Assembly: GCA_031296105.1 (NCBI GenBank)
Contig: JARLGJ010000051.1
Location: 1 to 53,343 of the forward strand
Origin: Acidobacteriota bacterium
GTDB taxonomy: Bacteria; Acidobacteriota; Terriglobia; Terriglobales; Acidobacteriaceae
Direction: 5' to 3'
Length of the DNA: 53,343 bases
The first letter of the stretch is position 1. Every line of letters begins with the position of its first letter. Position numbers and translations under genes: made by a program. A model generated the notes under the pieces. That model ran no database searches. It was not told the DNA's origin and saw only the letters and a list, made by a program, of their open reading frames with translations. This document shows, piece by piece, positions 8,539-15,283 of this stretch.

Positions 8539-8658
8539 AAGTCGCAGAGTTCAGAGCTTAAGAAGGTGCTTCCCGAAAACTCTCATCTGTTGCAAACGGT
8601 GCGGCCATTGCCATCACCGGAGAACAGGAGGGACCGAAGTCCCACACCTTGGTAGCTC
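8506..8658 (-). ncRNA. Candidate structured small RNA
   Basis: The gene-free stretch between the MFS and second amidase genes contains a compact nested structure. An outer stem pairs GAGCT (8554-8558) with AGCTC (8654-8658) and AAGGTG (8563-8568) with CACCTT (8645-8650). It encloses a UUCG-type hairpin (GGGAC / GTCCC, 8630-8643) and a longer arm made of CTGTT / AACAG (8587-8591, 8623-8627) and CGGTG / CACCG (8597-8601, 8615-8619). A strong terminator follows on the minus strand at 8506-8538. It could be an independent RNA or a structured 3' UTR of the amidase gene. The layout of closing stem, bubble with small hairpin and terminal arm recalls 6S RNA, but no diagnostic sequence was recognised, and in 6S RNA the small hairpin sits on the 3' strand, which here would require the plus strand. 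Confidence 0.4.
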
Positions 8659-8816
8659 ATACTGTCTTTAAGCAAGTTCCGATCCAAACTGACGGGTAGC
8701 ACAAAATTCTCATTACAAATGGGTTGCTAGATTTTCTTAATGGGCCCCATAAGTAATTTCTATGGAAAGCCGGACTCTGGCTCATATTGCATCCCAAAAT
8801 CGGTAGATTCTCGGCG
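8659..8816. other. AT-richer gap without recognised gene
   Basis: This 158-bp remainder of the gap is clearly richer in A and T than the surrounding genes. On the minus strand a TTGGAT with CAGTAT 17 nt later lies just before the structured element and could be its promoter. The hexamers are poor matches, so the assignment is tentative. No ORF of interest is present. Confidence 0.35.
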
Positions 8817-10121
8817 CTAACCCCTGCTTACACAATCGATTGCGTAAGCCGCGGCCAAAACCAGATCGTCGCGTCCCCATGCGGCACTGACCTGCGCTCC
8901 GACCATTGTCCCCACCGGGGCGGAGACCGTGGGCCAGCCGAGCACGTTGAACGGGCGCGTGTTGCGCAGCATCGTCAGCTCCAGCGCGCGCGCCTGCGGC
9001 GACGAAAATTCGTCGAGCAGGGGAGGCAGAATCGGCGAAGACGGGGTGAGCACCACGTCCACGCCCGCGGGACAGCGGCGGTTGCGCTCGCGGAAAAGAT
9101 CGAGCGCGCGGCGCGCTTCCGCATAGTCCTCCATGCGCACGCCGCGGCCGTTCAGGATGCGCGGCAGAGTGGCGGGCTGGTAGAGTTCGCCGCGCGTGGC
9201 GACAAGCTGCTGGTGAAAGGCGTAGCTCTCGGCGTTGCTGGCCAGGCGGTCTTCGCTGATCTCCAGCTCAACTTCCTGCAACTGCCAGCCCAGCGAACGC
9301 GCCGCGGAAAGAGCCGCCTCGAAGCCGCGCGCTACCTCCAGAGAAAGATCGTCACAGAAATATTTGCGCACCACGCCACAGCGCAGCCTGCGCGGGGCGA
9401 CCAGCGTGAGCGGCTCGCCGCGCAGGACGGCGAAGAGCGCGGCGGCATCCTGCACCGAGCGCGCGAGGGGACCAACGTGATCGTAGGAAAACGCCAAGGG
9501 GATGACGCCCGCGGTGGGCACCACGCCGTGTGTGGGTTTGAAGCCGACGACGGAGCAGCAGGCGGCCGGCAAGCGGATGGAGCCGGCAGTGTCGGTGCCG
9601 AGCGCGCCCGCGCAAAGTCCGGCGGCCACGGCGGCTGCCGAACCCGAAGAGGAGCCGCCGCAGACGCGGGAGGGATCGCACGGATTGCGTGCCGGGCCGT
9701 AGGCGCTGATGGCGCCGCTGCCACCGTAGGCGAACTCGTGCAGATTGGTCTTGCCGATCAGGACCGCTCCGGCACGGCGCAGACGGGAGACGCAGGCGGC
9801 ATCCTCGGCGGCAGGGGCGGCGTTTTGCAGCACGCGGCTGGCCGCGGTGGTCGCCAGGCCGCGCTGGTCGATGAGATCCTTGACGGCGATGGGCACGCCG
9901 AACAGAGGCAGACGCGCGCGATCCTCCGGGGAGAGCGCATCCAGCGCCTGGGCGGACTCCAGCGCGCCTTCTATATCGACACTTATAAATGCATTAAGCT
10001 CCGCGTTGCACCGCGCGATACGGCTGAAAAACGCGGCGGTGACTTCGCGCACGGAGAACTCGCGGCGCGCCAGGCGCGCTCGCAACTCGACGAGACTTAG
10101 CTGAAACAGTTCTTCATCCAT
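8817..10121 (-). CDS. Cytoplasmic amidase signature enzyme (GatA-like)
   Basis: This 434-residue amidase signature protein has no signal peptide. The catalytic triad is intact: Lys81 in PIAVKDLID, the cis-serine in CGGSSSGSAAAV (154-165) and nucleophile Ser181 in GTDTAGSIRLPAA. It resembles GatA and AtzF-type hydrolases but is shorter than GatA (about 480) and has no gatB/gatC beside it, so a role in Gln-tRNA formation is not supported. The start codon lies 16 bp after the lpxI stop on the same strand, so it may be the last gene of the lipid A transcript; the functional reason for that is not evident. The substrate is unknown. Confidence 0.85.
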   Translation of the reverse strand: MDEELFQLSLVELRARLARREFSVREVTAAFFSRIARCNAELNAFISVDIEGALESAQALDALSPEDRARLPLFGVPIAVKDLIDQRGLATTAASRVLQNAAPAAEDAACVSRLRRAGAVLIGKTNLHEFAYGGSGAISAYGPARNPCDPSRVCGGSSSGSAAAVAAGLCAGALGTDTAGSIRLPAACCSVVGFKPTHGVVPTAGVIPLAFSYDHVGPLARSVQDAAALFAVLRGEPLTLVAPRRLRCGVVRKYFCDDLSLEVARGFEAALSAARSLGWQLQEVELEISEDRLASNAESYAFHQQLVATRGELYQPATLPRILNGRGVRMEDYAEARRALDLFRERNRRCPAGVDVVLTPSSPILPPLLDEFSSPQARALELTMLRNTRPFNVLGWPTVSAPVGTMVGAQVSAAWGRDDLVLAAAYAIDCVSRG

Positions 10122-10137
10122 GGCAACCCGCGATGCT

Positions 10138-11007
10138 TTACGCTTTTACGCTGGGAATGGCGTGCGTCACCTCTTCGGCGACGATGGCGATGCCGGCCTC
10201 ATCGGCGGCGGCGATGACCTTGTCGCGCTCCAGGATGAGGCACTTGTTGGCGTCCAGGGCCAGGCAACTGGCGCCGGCCTCCTTCATGGTGGCGATGGTG
10301 TGCAGGCCAATGACGGGCACGTCGAAGCGCATGTCCTGATTCGGCTTGGCCACCTTGACCACAGTGAGCGAGCGGCTGAGGGTGCTGGCTTCGCCGTGCA
10401 AGCTCTGCATCAAACGGCCCGCGCGCAGGATGGCTTCGTCGGTGCCCTCCATGGCCTCAATGGCCACGCAGGCGGCCTCGGCGATCACCACCGTCTGGCC
10501 AATGTCAAAGCGGGCAACGTGATGCGCCACGGCGCGGCCGTAGGTGATGTTGGTCAGTTCAACATCCTCGGGCGCGCGGCGGGTGAGCACGCCCACGGGA
10601 GCCAGCATGGGCTCCAGCAGCGTGGTGGAGTTTTGCAGGTGAATGCCTTCGTCGCCCAGGACCTTGGCCACCGCGCCGATGAGTGAATCGGTGTTGCGCG
10701 TGGTGAGCGAGAGCAGCAGCTTGGCCAGCTTCCAGTCCGGCTTGATGGCGCTGAAGATCTGCTTGTGCTTGACCTGGCCGGCCATGATGGCTTCATGCAC
10801 GCCCTCGGATTTGAAGGTGTCGATGAGGCGGCTGAGTTCGCCGAGCGAGAACCAATGCACGGAGTGAGCACCGCGCTGCTCAATGGCGGGATCGGTCTCC
10901 TCGCGTATGGCGGCCACTACGACTTCATAGCCGCGGGCGCGCGCCGCGTCGAGCACGAGGAAGGGGAATTTTCCGTTGCCTGCAATCAGTCCCAGCCGTT
11001 CTGCCAT
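10138..11007 (-). CDS. lpxI: UDP-2,3-diacylglucosamine pyrophosphatase LpxI
   Basis: LpxI (former DUF1009) cleaves UDP-2,3-diacylglucosamine to lipid X and UMP, a cytoplasmic step of lipid A synthesis that replaces LpxH in many bacteria. The 289-residue protein starts with the typical LGLIAGNGKFPFLVLDAARA strand-loop and has the family C-terminal half with EGTDEAILRAG, FDVPVIGLHTI and an acidic patch. Its length fits the family. The ATG at 11007 follows GGGAG. It belongs with fabZ and lpxA upstream, although a toxin-antitoxin module now lies between. Assignment is secure. Confidence 0.93.
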   Translation of the reverse strand: MAERLGLIAGNGKFPFLVLDAARARGYEVVVAAIREETDPAIEQRGAHSVHWFSLGELSRLIDTFKSEGVHEAIMAGQVKHKQIFSAIKPDWKLAKLLLSLTTRNTDSLIGAVAKVLGDEGIHLQNSTTLLEPMLAPVGVLTRRAPEDVELTNITYGRAVAHHVARFDIGQTVVIAEAACVAIEAMEGTDEAILRAGRLMQSLHGEASTLSRSLTVVKVAKPNQDMRFDVPVIGLHTIATMKEAGASCLALDANKCLILERDKVIAAADEAGIAIVAEEVTHAIPSVKA

Positions 11008-11075
11008 ATGCTTACTCCCTTGCGCCGCGGTGCGGCAAAGTTCCTTGCTTGCGCGCCGGTCCGATCCTGCTCTGC

Positions 11076-11354
11076 TCAGGCAGCCGCGATCTTAAGCGGC
11101 TTAATTTTTTTGCGATGTTTGCGCCGCGCCTGCCACATGTCGTATTGCAACTGCATCTTCAACCATAGATCGGGCGAGGTGCCGAAGGCCTCACTAAGAC
11201 GCAGAGACATTTCCGCCGAAACTCCTGCTTTACCGTTCAGCAGGCGCGACAAGGTAACCCGGGCCACGCCCAGGTGCGCCGCGGCCTGCGAAACCGACAT
11301 GTCACCAAGCTGCTCGCGTAACTGCTCGCCGGGATGTGGGGGATTGTGCATCAT
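11076..11354 (-). CDS. higA: HigA-family antitoxin
   Basis: This 92-residue protein carries a helix-turn-helix of the XRE/HigA (VapI-like) type. It begins NPPHPGEQLREQL, with the HTH at about residues 20-60 (VSQAAAHLGVARVTLSRLLNG), followed by the family motif SAEMSLRLSEAFGTSPDLWLKMQ. The tail is unusually basic (RRKHRKKIKPLK). It should neutralise HigB and repress its own promoter. The start codon is 9 bp after the higB stop and has AGGAGCAG before it, so translation is tightly linked. Toxin-first order is characteristic of higBA. Confidence 0.9.
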   Translation of the reverse strand: MMHNPPHPGEQLREQLGDMSVSQAAAHLGVARVTLSRLLNGKAGVSAEMSLRLSEAFGTSPDLWLKMQLQYDMWQARRKHRKKIKPLKIAAA

Positions 11355-11363
11355 GCTCTGCTC

Positions 11364-11642
11364 CTAGTGATAGTCCTGGTAATCAACGAGGATGGCGCCT
11401 TCACCTGTGAAAGCAAAGGTCAGGCGCCAGTTCGCGTTCACCGTCACCGCCCAGTGATCCTTGAGTCCGCCGGAAAGATGGTGCAGCTTCCATCCTGGCA
11501 CGTCCATATCCTGCGGTACGTTGCTGACGTTGAGGCGGCCGAGTTGCAGGCGCAGACGCGCGGCATGGGCCGGCTGGATGCCGGCCTTCGACCCGGTGCG
11601 AAAGAAACGCTCCACCCCGGCGTGCCTGAAGCTGCGAATCAC
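11364..11642 (-). CDS. higB: HigB-family mRNA interferase toxin
   Basis: This 92-residue RelE/HigB-like protein starts IRSFRHAGVERFFRTGSKAGI and ends DHWAVTVNANWRLTFAFTGEGAILVDYQDYH. Both are hallmarks of the HigB (plasmid maintenance killer) family, with the conserved W-x-L-x-F strand near the C-terminus. The toxin cleaves mRNA on the ribosome. The start is a GTG at 11642, and the predicted -10 box ends exactly 6 nt before it, leaving no room for a Shine-Dalgarno sequence; the mRNA is probably leaderless. This would keep toxin translation low relative to HigA, which has a strong ribosome binding site. Confidence 0.9.
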   Translation of the reverse strand: MIRSFRHAGVERFFRTGSKAGIQPAHAARLRLQLGRLNVSNVPQDMDVPGWKLHHLSGGLKDHWAVTVNANWRLTFAFTGEGAILVDYQDYH

Positions 11643-11648
11643 GCGTAA

Positions 11649-11677
11649 AGCGTATCGCTACGCGTTACAGGAGTCAA
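11649..11677 (-). promoter_or_regulatory. higBA promoter with overlapping operator
   Basis: On the minus strand, TTGACT (11677-11672) and TACGCT (11654-11649) are separated by exactly 17 bp, a good sigma-70 promoter 6 nt from the higB start. The symmetrical GCGTA-GCGA-TACGC and the ACGCG words on either side overlap the -10 box, a plausible binding site for HigA. Confidence 0.7.
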
Positions 11678-11728
11678 GACCGGGGAAACTGGGCGGCGTA
11701 ACCGAAGTACCGCCCTGGAAACGCGTTC

Positions 11729-12505
11729 CTACTTCACCACGCCGCGTTCGCTGTGGCGAATAAAATCCACCAGCAAAAGGACGTCCTCGGTCTGCTCCAC
11801 TTCGCGCTCAATGCGCTCCAGAGCCTGGGTGGTGTTGAGCTTGGCGGCCAGCAGAATGCGGAAGGACTTTTGCAGGGCGCGTACGCGCTCCTTGCTGAAG
11901 CCGCGGCGTTCGAGCCCGATGGAGTTGGCTCCGTAGGCATGAACGTCGCGCACGGCGCAGGTTTTGGCAAAGGGCATCACGTCCTGGGTGATGACCGTGC
12001 CGCCGCCAACGTAGGCGTACTTGCCGATGGTGACGAACTGATGCACCGGGCACAAGGCACCCACCACGGCGAAGTCTTCCACCGTGACGTGGCCGGCCAG
12101 GGTGGCGGCGTTGGCCATGATGACGCCGTCGCCGATGTGGCAATCGTGCGCGATGTGCGCGTAGGCCATGATGAGGCAGTTGGAGCCGATGCGCGTGACG
12201 CCCGTGCCCTTGGTGGTGCCGCGGTGCATGGTAACGTACTCGCGAATGTCGTTGCCGTCGCCGATCTCCAGCCGCGTGGGCTCTCCCTTGTAGCTGAGAT
12301 CCTGCGGCCCGACGCCGAGAACACAGAAGGGATGAATGCGGTTGCGGCTGCCCATTTTTGTGGGGCCTTGCAGCACCACGTGCGAGATCAGCTCACAGTC
12401 TTCGCCCATCTCAACATCGGCGCCCACCAGGCAGAAAGGTCCGATGATGCAGGACTGGGGAATGCGCGCGGCGGGGTCCACTACGGCGGAAGGATGAATG
12501 GACAT
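11729..12505 (-). CDS. lpxA: Acyl-ACP--UDP-GlcNAc O-acyltransferase LpxA
   Basis: LpxA transfers a 3-hydroxyacyl chain from ACP to UDP-GlcNAc, the first step of lipid A synthesis. The 258-residue protein has repeated hexapeptide turns of the left-handed beta-helix from residue 1 to about 185 and a helical C-terminal region. The active-site segment AHIAHDCHIG is present, with His120 in the place of the catalytic base (His125 of E. coli). The start is 2 bp after the fabZ stop, so they are translationally coupled. Length matches the family (about 260). The gene product acts in the cytoplasm as a homotrimer. Confidence 0.96.
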   Translation of the reverse strand: MSIHPSAVVDPAARIPQSCIIGPFCLVGADVEMGEDCELISHVVLQGPTKMGSRNRIHPFCVLGVGPQDLSYKGEPTRLEIGDGNDIREYVTMHRGTTKGTGVTRIGSNCLIMAYAHIAHDCHIGDGVIMANAATLAGHVTVEDFAVVGALCPVHQFVTIGKYAYVGGGTVITQDVMPFAKTCAVRDVHAYGANSIGLERRGFSKERVRALQKSFRILLAAKLNTTQALERIEREVEQTEDVLLLVDFIRHSERGVVK

Positions 12506-12507
12506 GC

Positions 12508-13068
12508 TTACTCCGTTTGGGACTCGGCCGCGGGTTCCGCGGCGGATGTTGTGTTGTCAGCGGAGGCTTCCGCAGAGGCGCGGTTGGACACCAGTTGGCA
12601 CATCACCGTGGCCTCGCAGGCCAGCTTGCCTTCCACCGTGACGCGGCCTTGCATTTTGACCGCGGTGCGGCGCCAGTTGAGCACCGTCACCTCAATGCGG
12701 AGCTGATCGCCGGGCACAACCTGGCGGCGGAACTTGGCGCGCTCGATGCCGGTGAAGACCGTCAACATCTCGGCGCGGTTCGGAATCTCGGTCATCAATA
12801 AAGTGGCGCCGGCCTGGGCAATGGCCTCGATGATGAGCACACCGGGCATGATGGGATTTCCTGGGAAATGTCCCTGGAAATGCGGCTCGGTGATGGTGAC
12901 GTTCTTGATGGCCACAATCCGCTCGCGGCGCGTCAACTCAATGACGCGATCAATCAGCAGAAACGGAAAGCGGTGCGGAAGAATCTTCTGGATGGTGACG
13001 ACATCGAGAGGCAGATGCTCCAGAACTTCCGGCGTAAGACTGGTGTCAGGACTGTGAAATTCGCTCAT
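12508..13068 (-). CDS. fabZ: 3-hydroxyacyl-ACP dehydratase FabZ
   Basis: FabZ dehydrates 3-hydroxyacyl-ACP in fatty acid elongation and competes with LpxA for 3-hydroxyacyl-ACP, which explains the common fabZ-lpxA pairing. The protein has 186 residues with the hot-dog fold motif HFQGHFPGNPIMPG and catalytic His67 and Glu81, 14 residues apart as in E. coli. The frame is open further upstream to 13311, but that part has no family similarity, and ATG 13068 gives the normal N-terminus before LPHRFPFLLIDR. The C-terminal 30 residues are an alanine- and glutamate-rich extension not needed for the fold. A TATACT -10 box lies 14 nt upstream. Confidence 0.95.
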   Translation of the reverse strand: MSEFHSPDTSLTPEVLEHLPLDVVTIQKILPHRFPFLLIDRVIELTRRERIVAIKNVTITEPHFQGHFPGNPIMPGVLIIEAIAQAGATLLMTEIPNRAEMLTVFTGIERAKFRRQVVPGDQLRIEVTVLNWRRTAVKMQGRVTVEGKLACEATVMCQLVSNRASAEASADNTTSAAEPAAESQTE

Positions 13069-13082
13069 TTTGATCTGCAAAA

Positions 13083-13088
13083 AGTATA
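13083..13088 (-). promoter_or_regulatory. -10 box for fabZ-lpxA
   Basis: The minus strand reads TATACT, 14 nt before the fabZ ATG. No good -35 is visible 16-18 nt upstream, so only the -10 is supported. Confidence 0.4.
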
Positions 13089-13249
13089 GCAGCCGGGGGC
13101 GGCGGAGGATCGCGCGAAAGCCCGGCGGCAATGAATTGCGGTTCATTTCCGCACAGGCAGAGCGCGGCCATGGAGGGCACGAATTTCGAGACGCGCACCG
13201 CGCTGCGTTCGTCCGCCGCTCGCTGTTCGGCCACCGCGCGCGGGCAGAG

Positions 13250-13255
13250 TAAGAT
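13250..13255 (+). promoter_or_regulatory. -10 box six bases before the M20 peptidase start
   Basis: TAAGAT ends 6 nt before ATG 13262 (spacer GGGCGC). The expected start of transcription falls on the start codon, consistent with a leaderless mRNA. Confidence 0.45.
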
Positions 13256-13261
13256 GGGCGC

Positions 13262-14422
13262 ATGGCACCCTCGAATTTGTCCGCCGCTACGCTGCTCGTC
13301 TCCCTCACCACTCAACAGGCGCAAATGACCGCCACGCTGCGCCGCTACGTGGAGTGCGAATCGCCTTCGCAAACTCCGGCGGCGCTGGAGGCCGTGGCCG
13401 CCTTGGTGGCCGCCGACTTTGCCGAGTTGGGCGGCAAGGTGAAGCTGCACAAGTCCAAAACATACGGGCCGGCGCTGGAGATTGCCTTCCGCGGCGCGCG
13501 GCGCAAGCCTCGCCTGCTGCTGCTGGGGCACATGGACACCGTGTATCCCTTGGGCACGCTGGCCAGGATGCCGTGGACGGACAAGGGCGGCAAGCTGGCC
13601 GGGCCGGGCACGTTCGACATGAAGGCCGGCATTGTGCAGGCGCTATTCGCCTTGCGCGCGCTGCGCCAGCGCGGCGAGCTGCCGTGCAACCTTACTCTGC
13701 TGCTGGTGCCGGATGAAGAAATTGGCAGCCCGTTCTCGCAGCCCATCACCGAGCGCACGGCGAAGAAAGCTGACGCGGTGCTGGTGATTGAGCCCGCGGC
13801 GGGAGAGGATGGGGCCTGTAAGACCTCACGCAAGGGCGTGGCGCGCTACACGCTGCGGGTGCATGGCATTGCCGCTCACTCCGGATTGGATTTTGCGCGC
13901 GGCGCGTCGGCCATTGTGGAAGCCGCGCACCAGGTGCTGGAGCTGAGCGCCTTGAGCCACGCCAAAGAAGGATTAACGGTGAACGCCGGAGTGATCGCCG
14001 GGGGCACGCGTCCCAACGTGGTGGCCGGCCTGGCCGAGGCGACGTTTGATGTGCGCTTTAACAAAGCCTCGCAGGCGGCGCGCGTGGAGCGCGCCATGCG
14101 CAAAGTGAAACCCAAGGACAAGCGCTGCACTCTTGAAGTAACGGGCGGCGTGGAGCGCGGCTGCTTTGAACGCACGGCGGCCACGGCTCGCTTGTACAAA
14201 GTGGCGGCGCGCGTGGCCAGGGACTTGGGCTTTCCCTTGGGGGAAGCCGCGGTGGGCGGCGCCTCGGATGGCAACCTGACGTCATCGATGGGCATTCCGA
14301 CACTGGACGGACTGGGCGGCGTGGGAGACGGGGCGCACGCTCCGCACGAGTTTGTGTTTGCCCACGAACTGCCGCGAAGGGCAGCCGTGCTGGCAGGATT
14401 GATTGCGGAGCTGGCGAAGTAA
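13262..14422 (+). CDS. M20 family metallopeptidase (carboxypeptidase G2-like)
   Basis: The 386-residue protein matches the di-zinc M20 peptidase family, nearest to glutamate carboxypeptidase (CPG2). Zinc ligands are visible in LLLGHMDTVYP (His-x-Asp, about residues 95-97), the bridging Asp in GPGTFDMKAGI, the catalytic Glu pair in VPDEEIGS, and the C-terminal APHEFVFAHEL histidine. The inserted dimerisation domain (about 190-300) is present. No signal peptide is evident, so it should be cytoplasmic, hydrolysing C-terminal glutamate or similar amide substrates; the exact substrate is open. It diverges from fabZ and stands alone. The start codon lacks a Shine-Dalgarno sequence and is preceded by a -10-like box. 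Confidence 0.88.
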   Translation: MAPSNLSAATLLVSLTTQQAQMTATLRRYVECESPSQTPAALEAVAALVAADFAELGGKVKLHKSKTYGPALEIAFRGARRKPRLLLLGHMDTVYPLGTLARMPWTDKGGKLAGPGTFDMKAGIVQALFALRALRQRGELPCNLTLLLVPDEEIGSPFSQPITERTAKKADAVLVIEPAAGEDGACKTSRKGVARYTLRVHGIAAHSGLDFARGASAIVEAAHQVLELSALSHAKEGLTVNAGVIAGGTRPNVVAGLAEATFDVRFNKASQAARVERAMRKVKPKDKRCTLEVTGGVERGCFERTAATARLYKVAARVARDLGFPLGEAAVGGASDGNLTSSMGIPTLDGLGGVGDGAHAPHEFVFAHELPRRAAVLAGLIAELAK

Positions 14423-14446
14423 CGAATGGGTTGCGCGAACGAGGCT

Positions 14447-14478
14447 CCCACGTCTGCGAAAAACACGCAGACATGGGG
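14447..14478. repeat. Palindromic repeat after the M20 peptidase gene
   Basis: CCCA and GTCTGCG pair with CGCAGAC and TGGG around an A-rich loop, just beyond the M20 peptidase stop. It may serve as its terminator, although no T-run follows. The TGGGGC ending resembles the outer end of the repeats at 3870-3909 and 14516-14580, suggesting the same dispersed family. Confidence 0.5.
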
Positions 14479-14515
14479 CGCCAATTCCTGAAGGTGATTT
14501 CCCGGACTCTCTACT

Positions 14516-14580
14516 CCCAGGTTAGCCGCGCCTTCGGCGCGCGGAACCCTTCGACAAGCTCAGGGCAGGCTCTGGGGCAC
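14516..14580. repeat. Dispersed repeat, copy 2, interrupted by a second repeat
   Basis: The left side CCCAGGTTAGC and the outer right side CTGGGGCAC match copy 1 at 3870-3909, with a different central stem (CGCGCC-TTCG-GGCGCG). Between GGAACC and CTGGGGCAC lies an extra 22-23 bp, CTTCGACAAGCTCAGGGCAG and adjoining bases. The CTTCGACAAGCTCAGG word is familiar as a very common small repeat in environmental bacterial genomes. The layout looks like one repeat inserted in another. Confidence 0.6.
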
Positions 14581-14592
14581 ATGCGGCCCCGT

Positions 14593-15159
14593 TTAGGCTT
14601 TAGCCGCTTGCAACTGCGCTTTGCGCCAGGCCAGGTATCCGCCTGCACACATGACGATAAACACCGCGTAAAGCGTGGTGGTGAGGTACAGGCGCTTGTA
14701 GAGGAAAAGCGCGATGCTGACCACATCAACGACGATCCACACCAGCCAGTTTTCCAGCAGCTTGCGGCCGGCCATGAACTGCGCGCCCAGGGAGAGCGTG
14801 GTGGCCAGCGAGTCCCCGGCGGGCACGTTGCTGTCGGTCCAGCGGTGCAGGATTTCGTAGATGGCGAGCCAGACCACGGGCAGCAGCACAAGCAGTGTGA
14901 GGCCCATGCGGCGCGAGGTGTTCCGCACCCGCAGCACAGAGCCGTGATCCTTGTGCGCCCACTTCCACCAGCCGTAGATTGCCGTGAGCAGATAAAAGAT
15001 TTGCAGAGTGGCATCGGCGTAGAGCTTGTGCTGCCAGAACACGACAAAGAACGCGATGTTGTTGGCAATGCCGATGGGCCAGTTCCAAATGATTTCCCGC
15101 GCTGCCAAAAGCACGCAGACCGCACCGGTTACAACGCCAATGATTTCCAGGGCCGACAT
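14593..15159 (-). CDS. pnuC: PnuC-type nicotinamide riboside transporter
   Basis: PnuC proteins are small facilitators that import nicotinamide riboside (or related vitamin precursors) for NAD synthesis. The 188-residue sequence is almost entirely membrane helices (about seven). It has the family motifs WNWPIGIANNIAFFVVFWQH near the N-terminus, ATLQIFYLLTAIYGWWKW in the middle and ENWLVWIVVDVVSI near the C-terminus. The WxxW pattern and the Asn residues are known to line the substrate channel. ATG 15159 is chosen over upstream in-frame codons because it starts the first helix directly. A -10-like TACAAT lies 6 nt upstream, with a GAGG within those 6 nt. A hairpin separates it from frr, so it may have its own transcript. 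No riboswitch was seen in its short upstream region. Confidence 0.9.
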   Translation of the reverse strand: MSALEIIGVVTGAVCVLLAAREIIWNWPIGIANNIAFFVVFWQHKLYADATLQIFYLLTAIYGWWKWAHKDHGSVLRVRNTSRRMGLTLLVLLPVVWLAIYEILHRWTDSNVPAGDSLATTLSLGAQFMAGRKLLENWLVWIVVDVVSIALFLYKRLYLTTTLYAVFIVMCAGGYLAWRKAQLQAAKA

Positions 15160-15165
15160 GCCTCG

Positions 15166-15171
15166 ATTGTA
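15166..15171 (-). promoter_or_regulatory. -10 box six bases before pnuC
   Basis: TACAAT on the minus strand ends 6 nt before ATG 15159. The -35 region is weak. The spacing is identical to that seen at maf, the molybdopterin oxidoreductase, the M20 peptidase and higB. Confidence 0.45.
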
Positions 15172-15232
15172 CCTTGGCGTGCGCCGCCGAGGCCCATGCC
15201 CGCGGCGCAGACACAACACCACGCAATACAAC

Positions 15233-15259
15233 AATGCCCGGAGCATGGCTCCGGGCATT
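15233..15259 (-). terminator. Hairpin between frr and pnuC
   Basis: A perfect 12-bp stem (AATGCCCGGAGC / GCTCCGGGCATT, loop of 3) lies 24 bp after the frr stop. The following GTTGTATTG is only moderately T-rich, so it may be a partial terminator at the end of the translation-factor block. Confidence 0.65.
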
Positions 15260-15283
15260 GGCGATAGCTTCCGCGAACGCGGA

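Noticed and set aside
8554..8658. Direct call of 6S RNA
   Set aside because: Only the general topology is similar; the terminator strand disagrees with the expected position of the small hairpin and no diagnostic sequence is recognised.
8787..10100. Long open frame opposite the second amidase
   Set aside because: The amidase has an intact catalytic triad on the minus strand; the plus-strand frame is histidine-, alanine- and arginine-rich shadow sequence.
5154..10121. The two amidases as GatA of the Glu-tRNA amidotransferase
   Set aside because: No gatB or gatC is nearby, one protein has a Tat signal, and the other is shorter than GatA.
12508..13311. FabZ with an 81-residue N-terminal extension
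   Set aside because: The extra part is arginine- and proline-rich, has no FabZ similarity and overlaps the divergent M20 peptidase start; ATG 13068 gives the normal protein.
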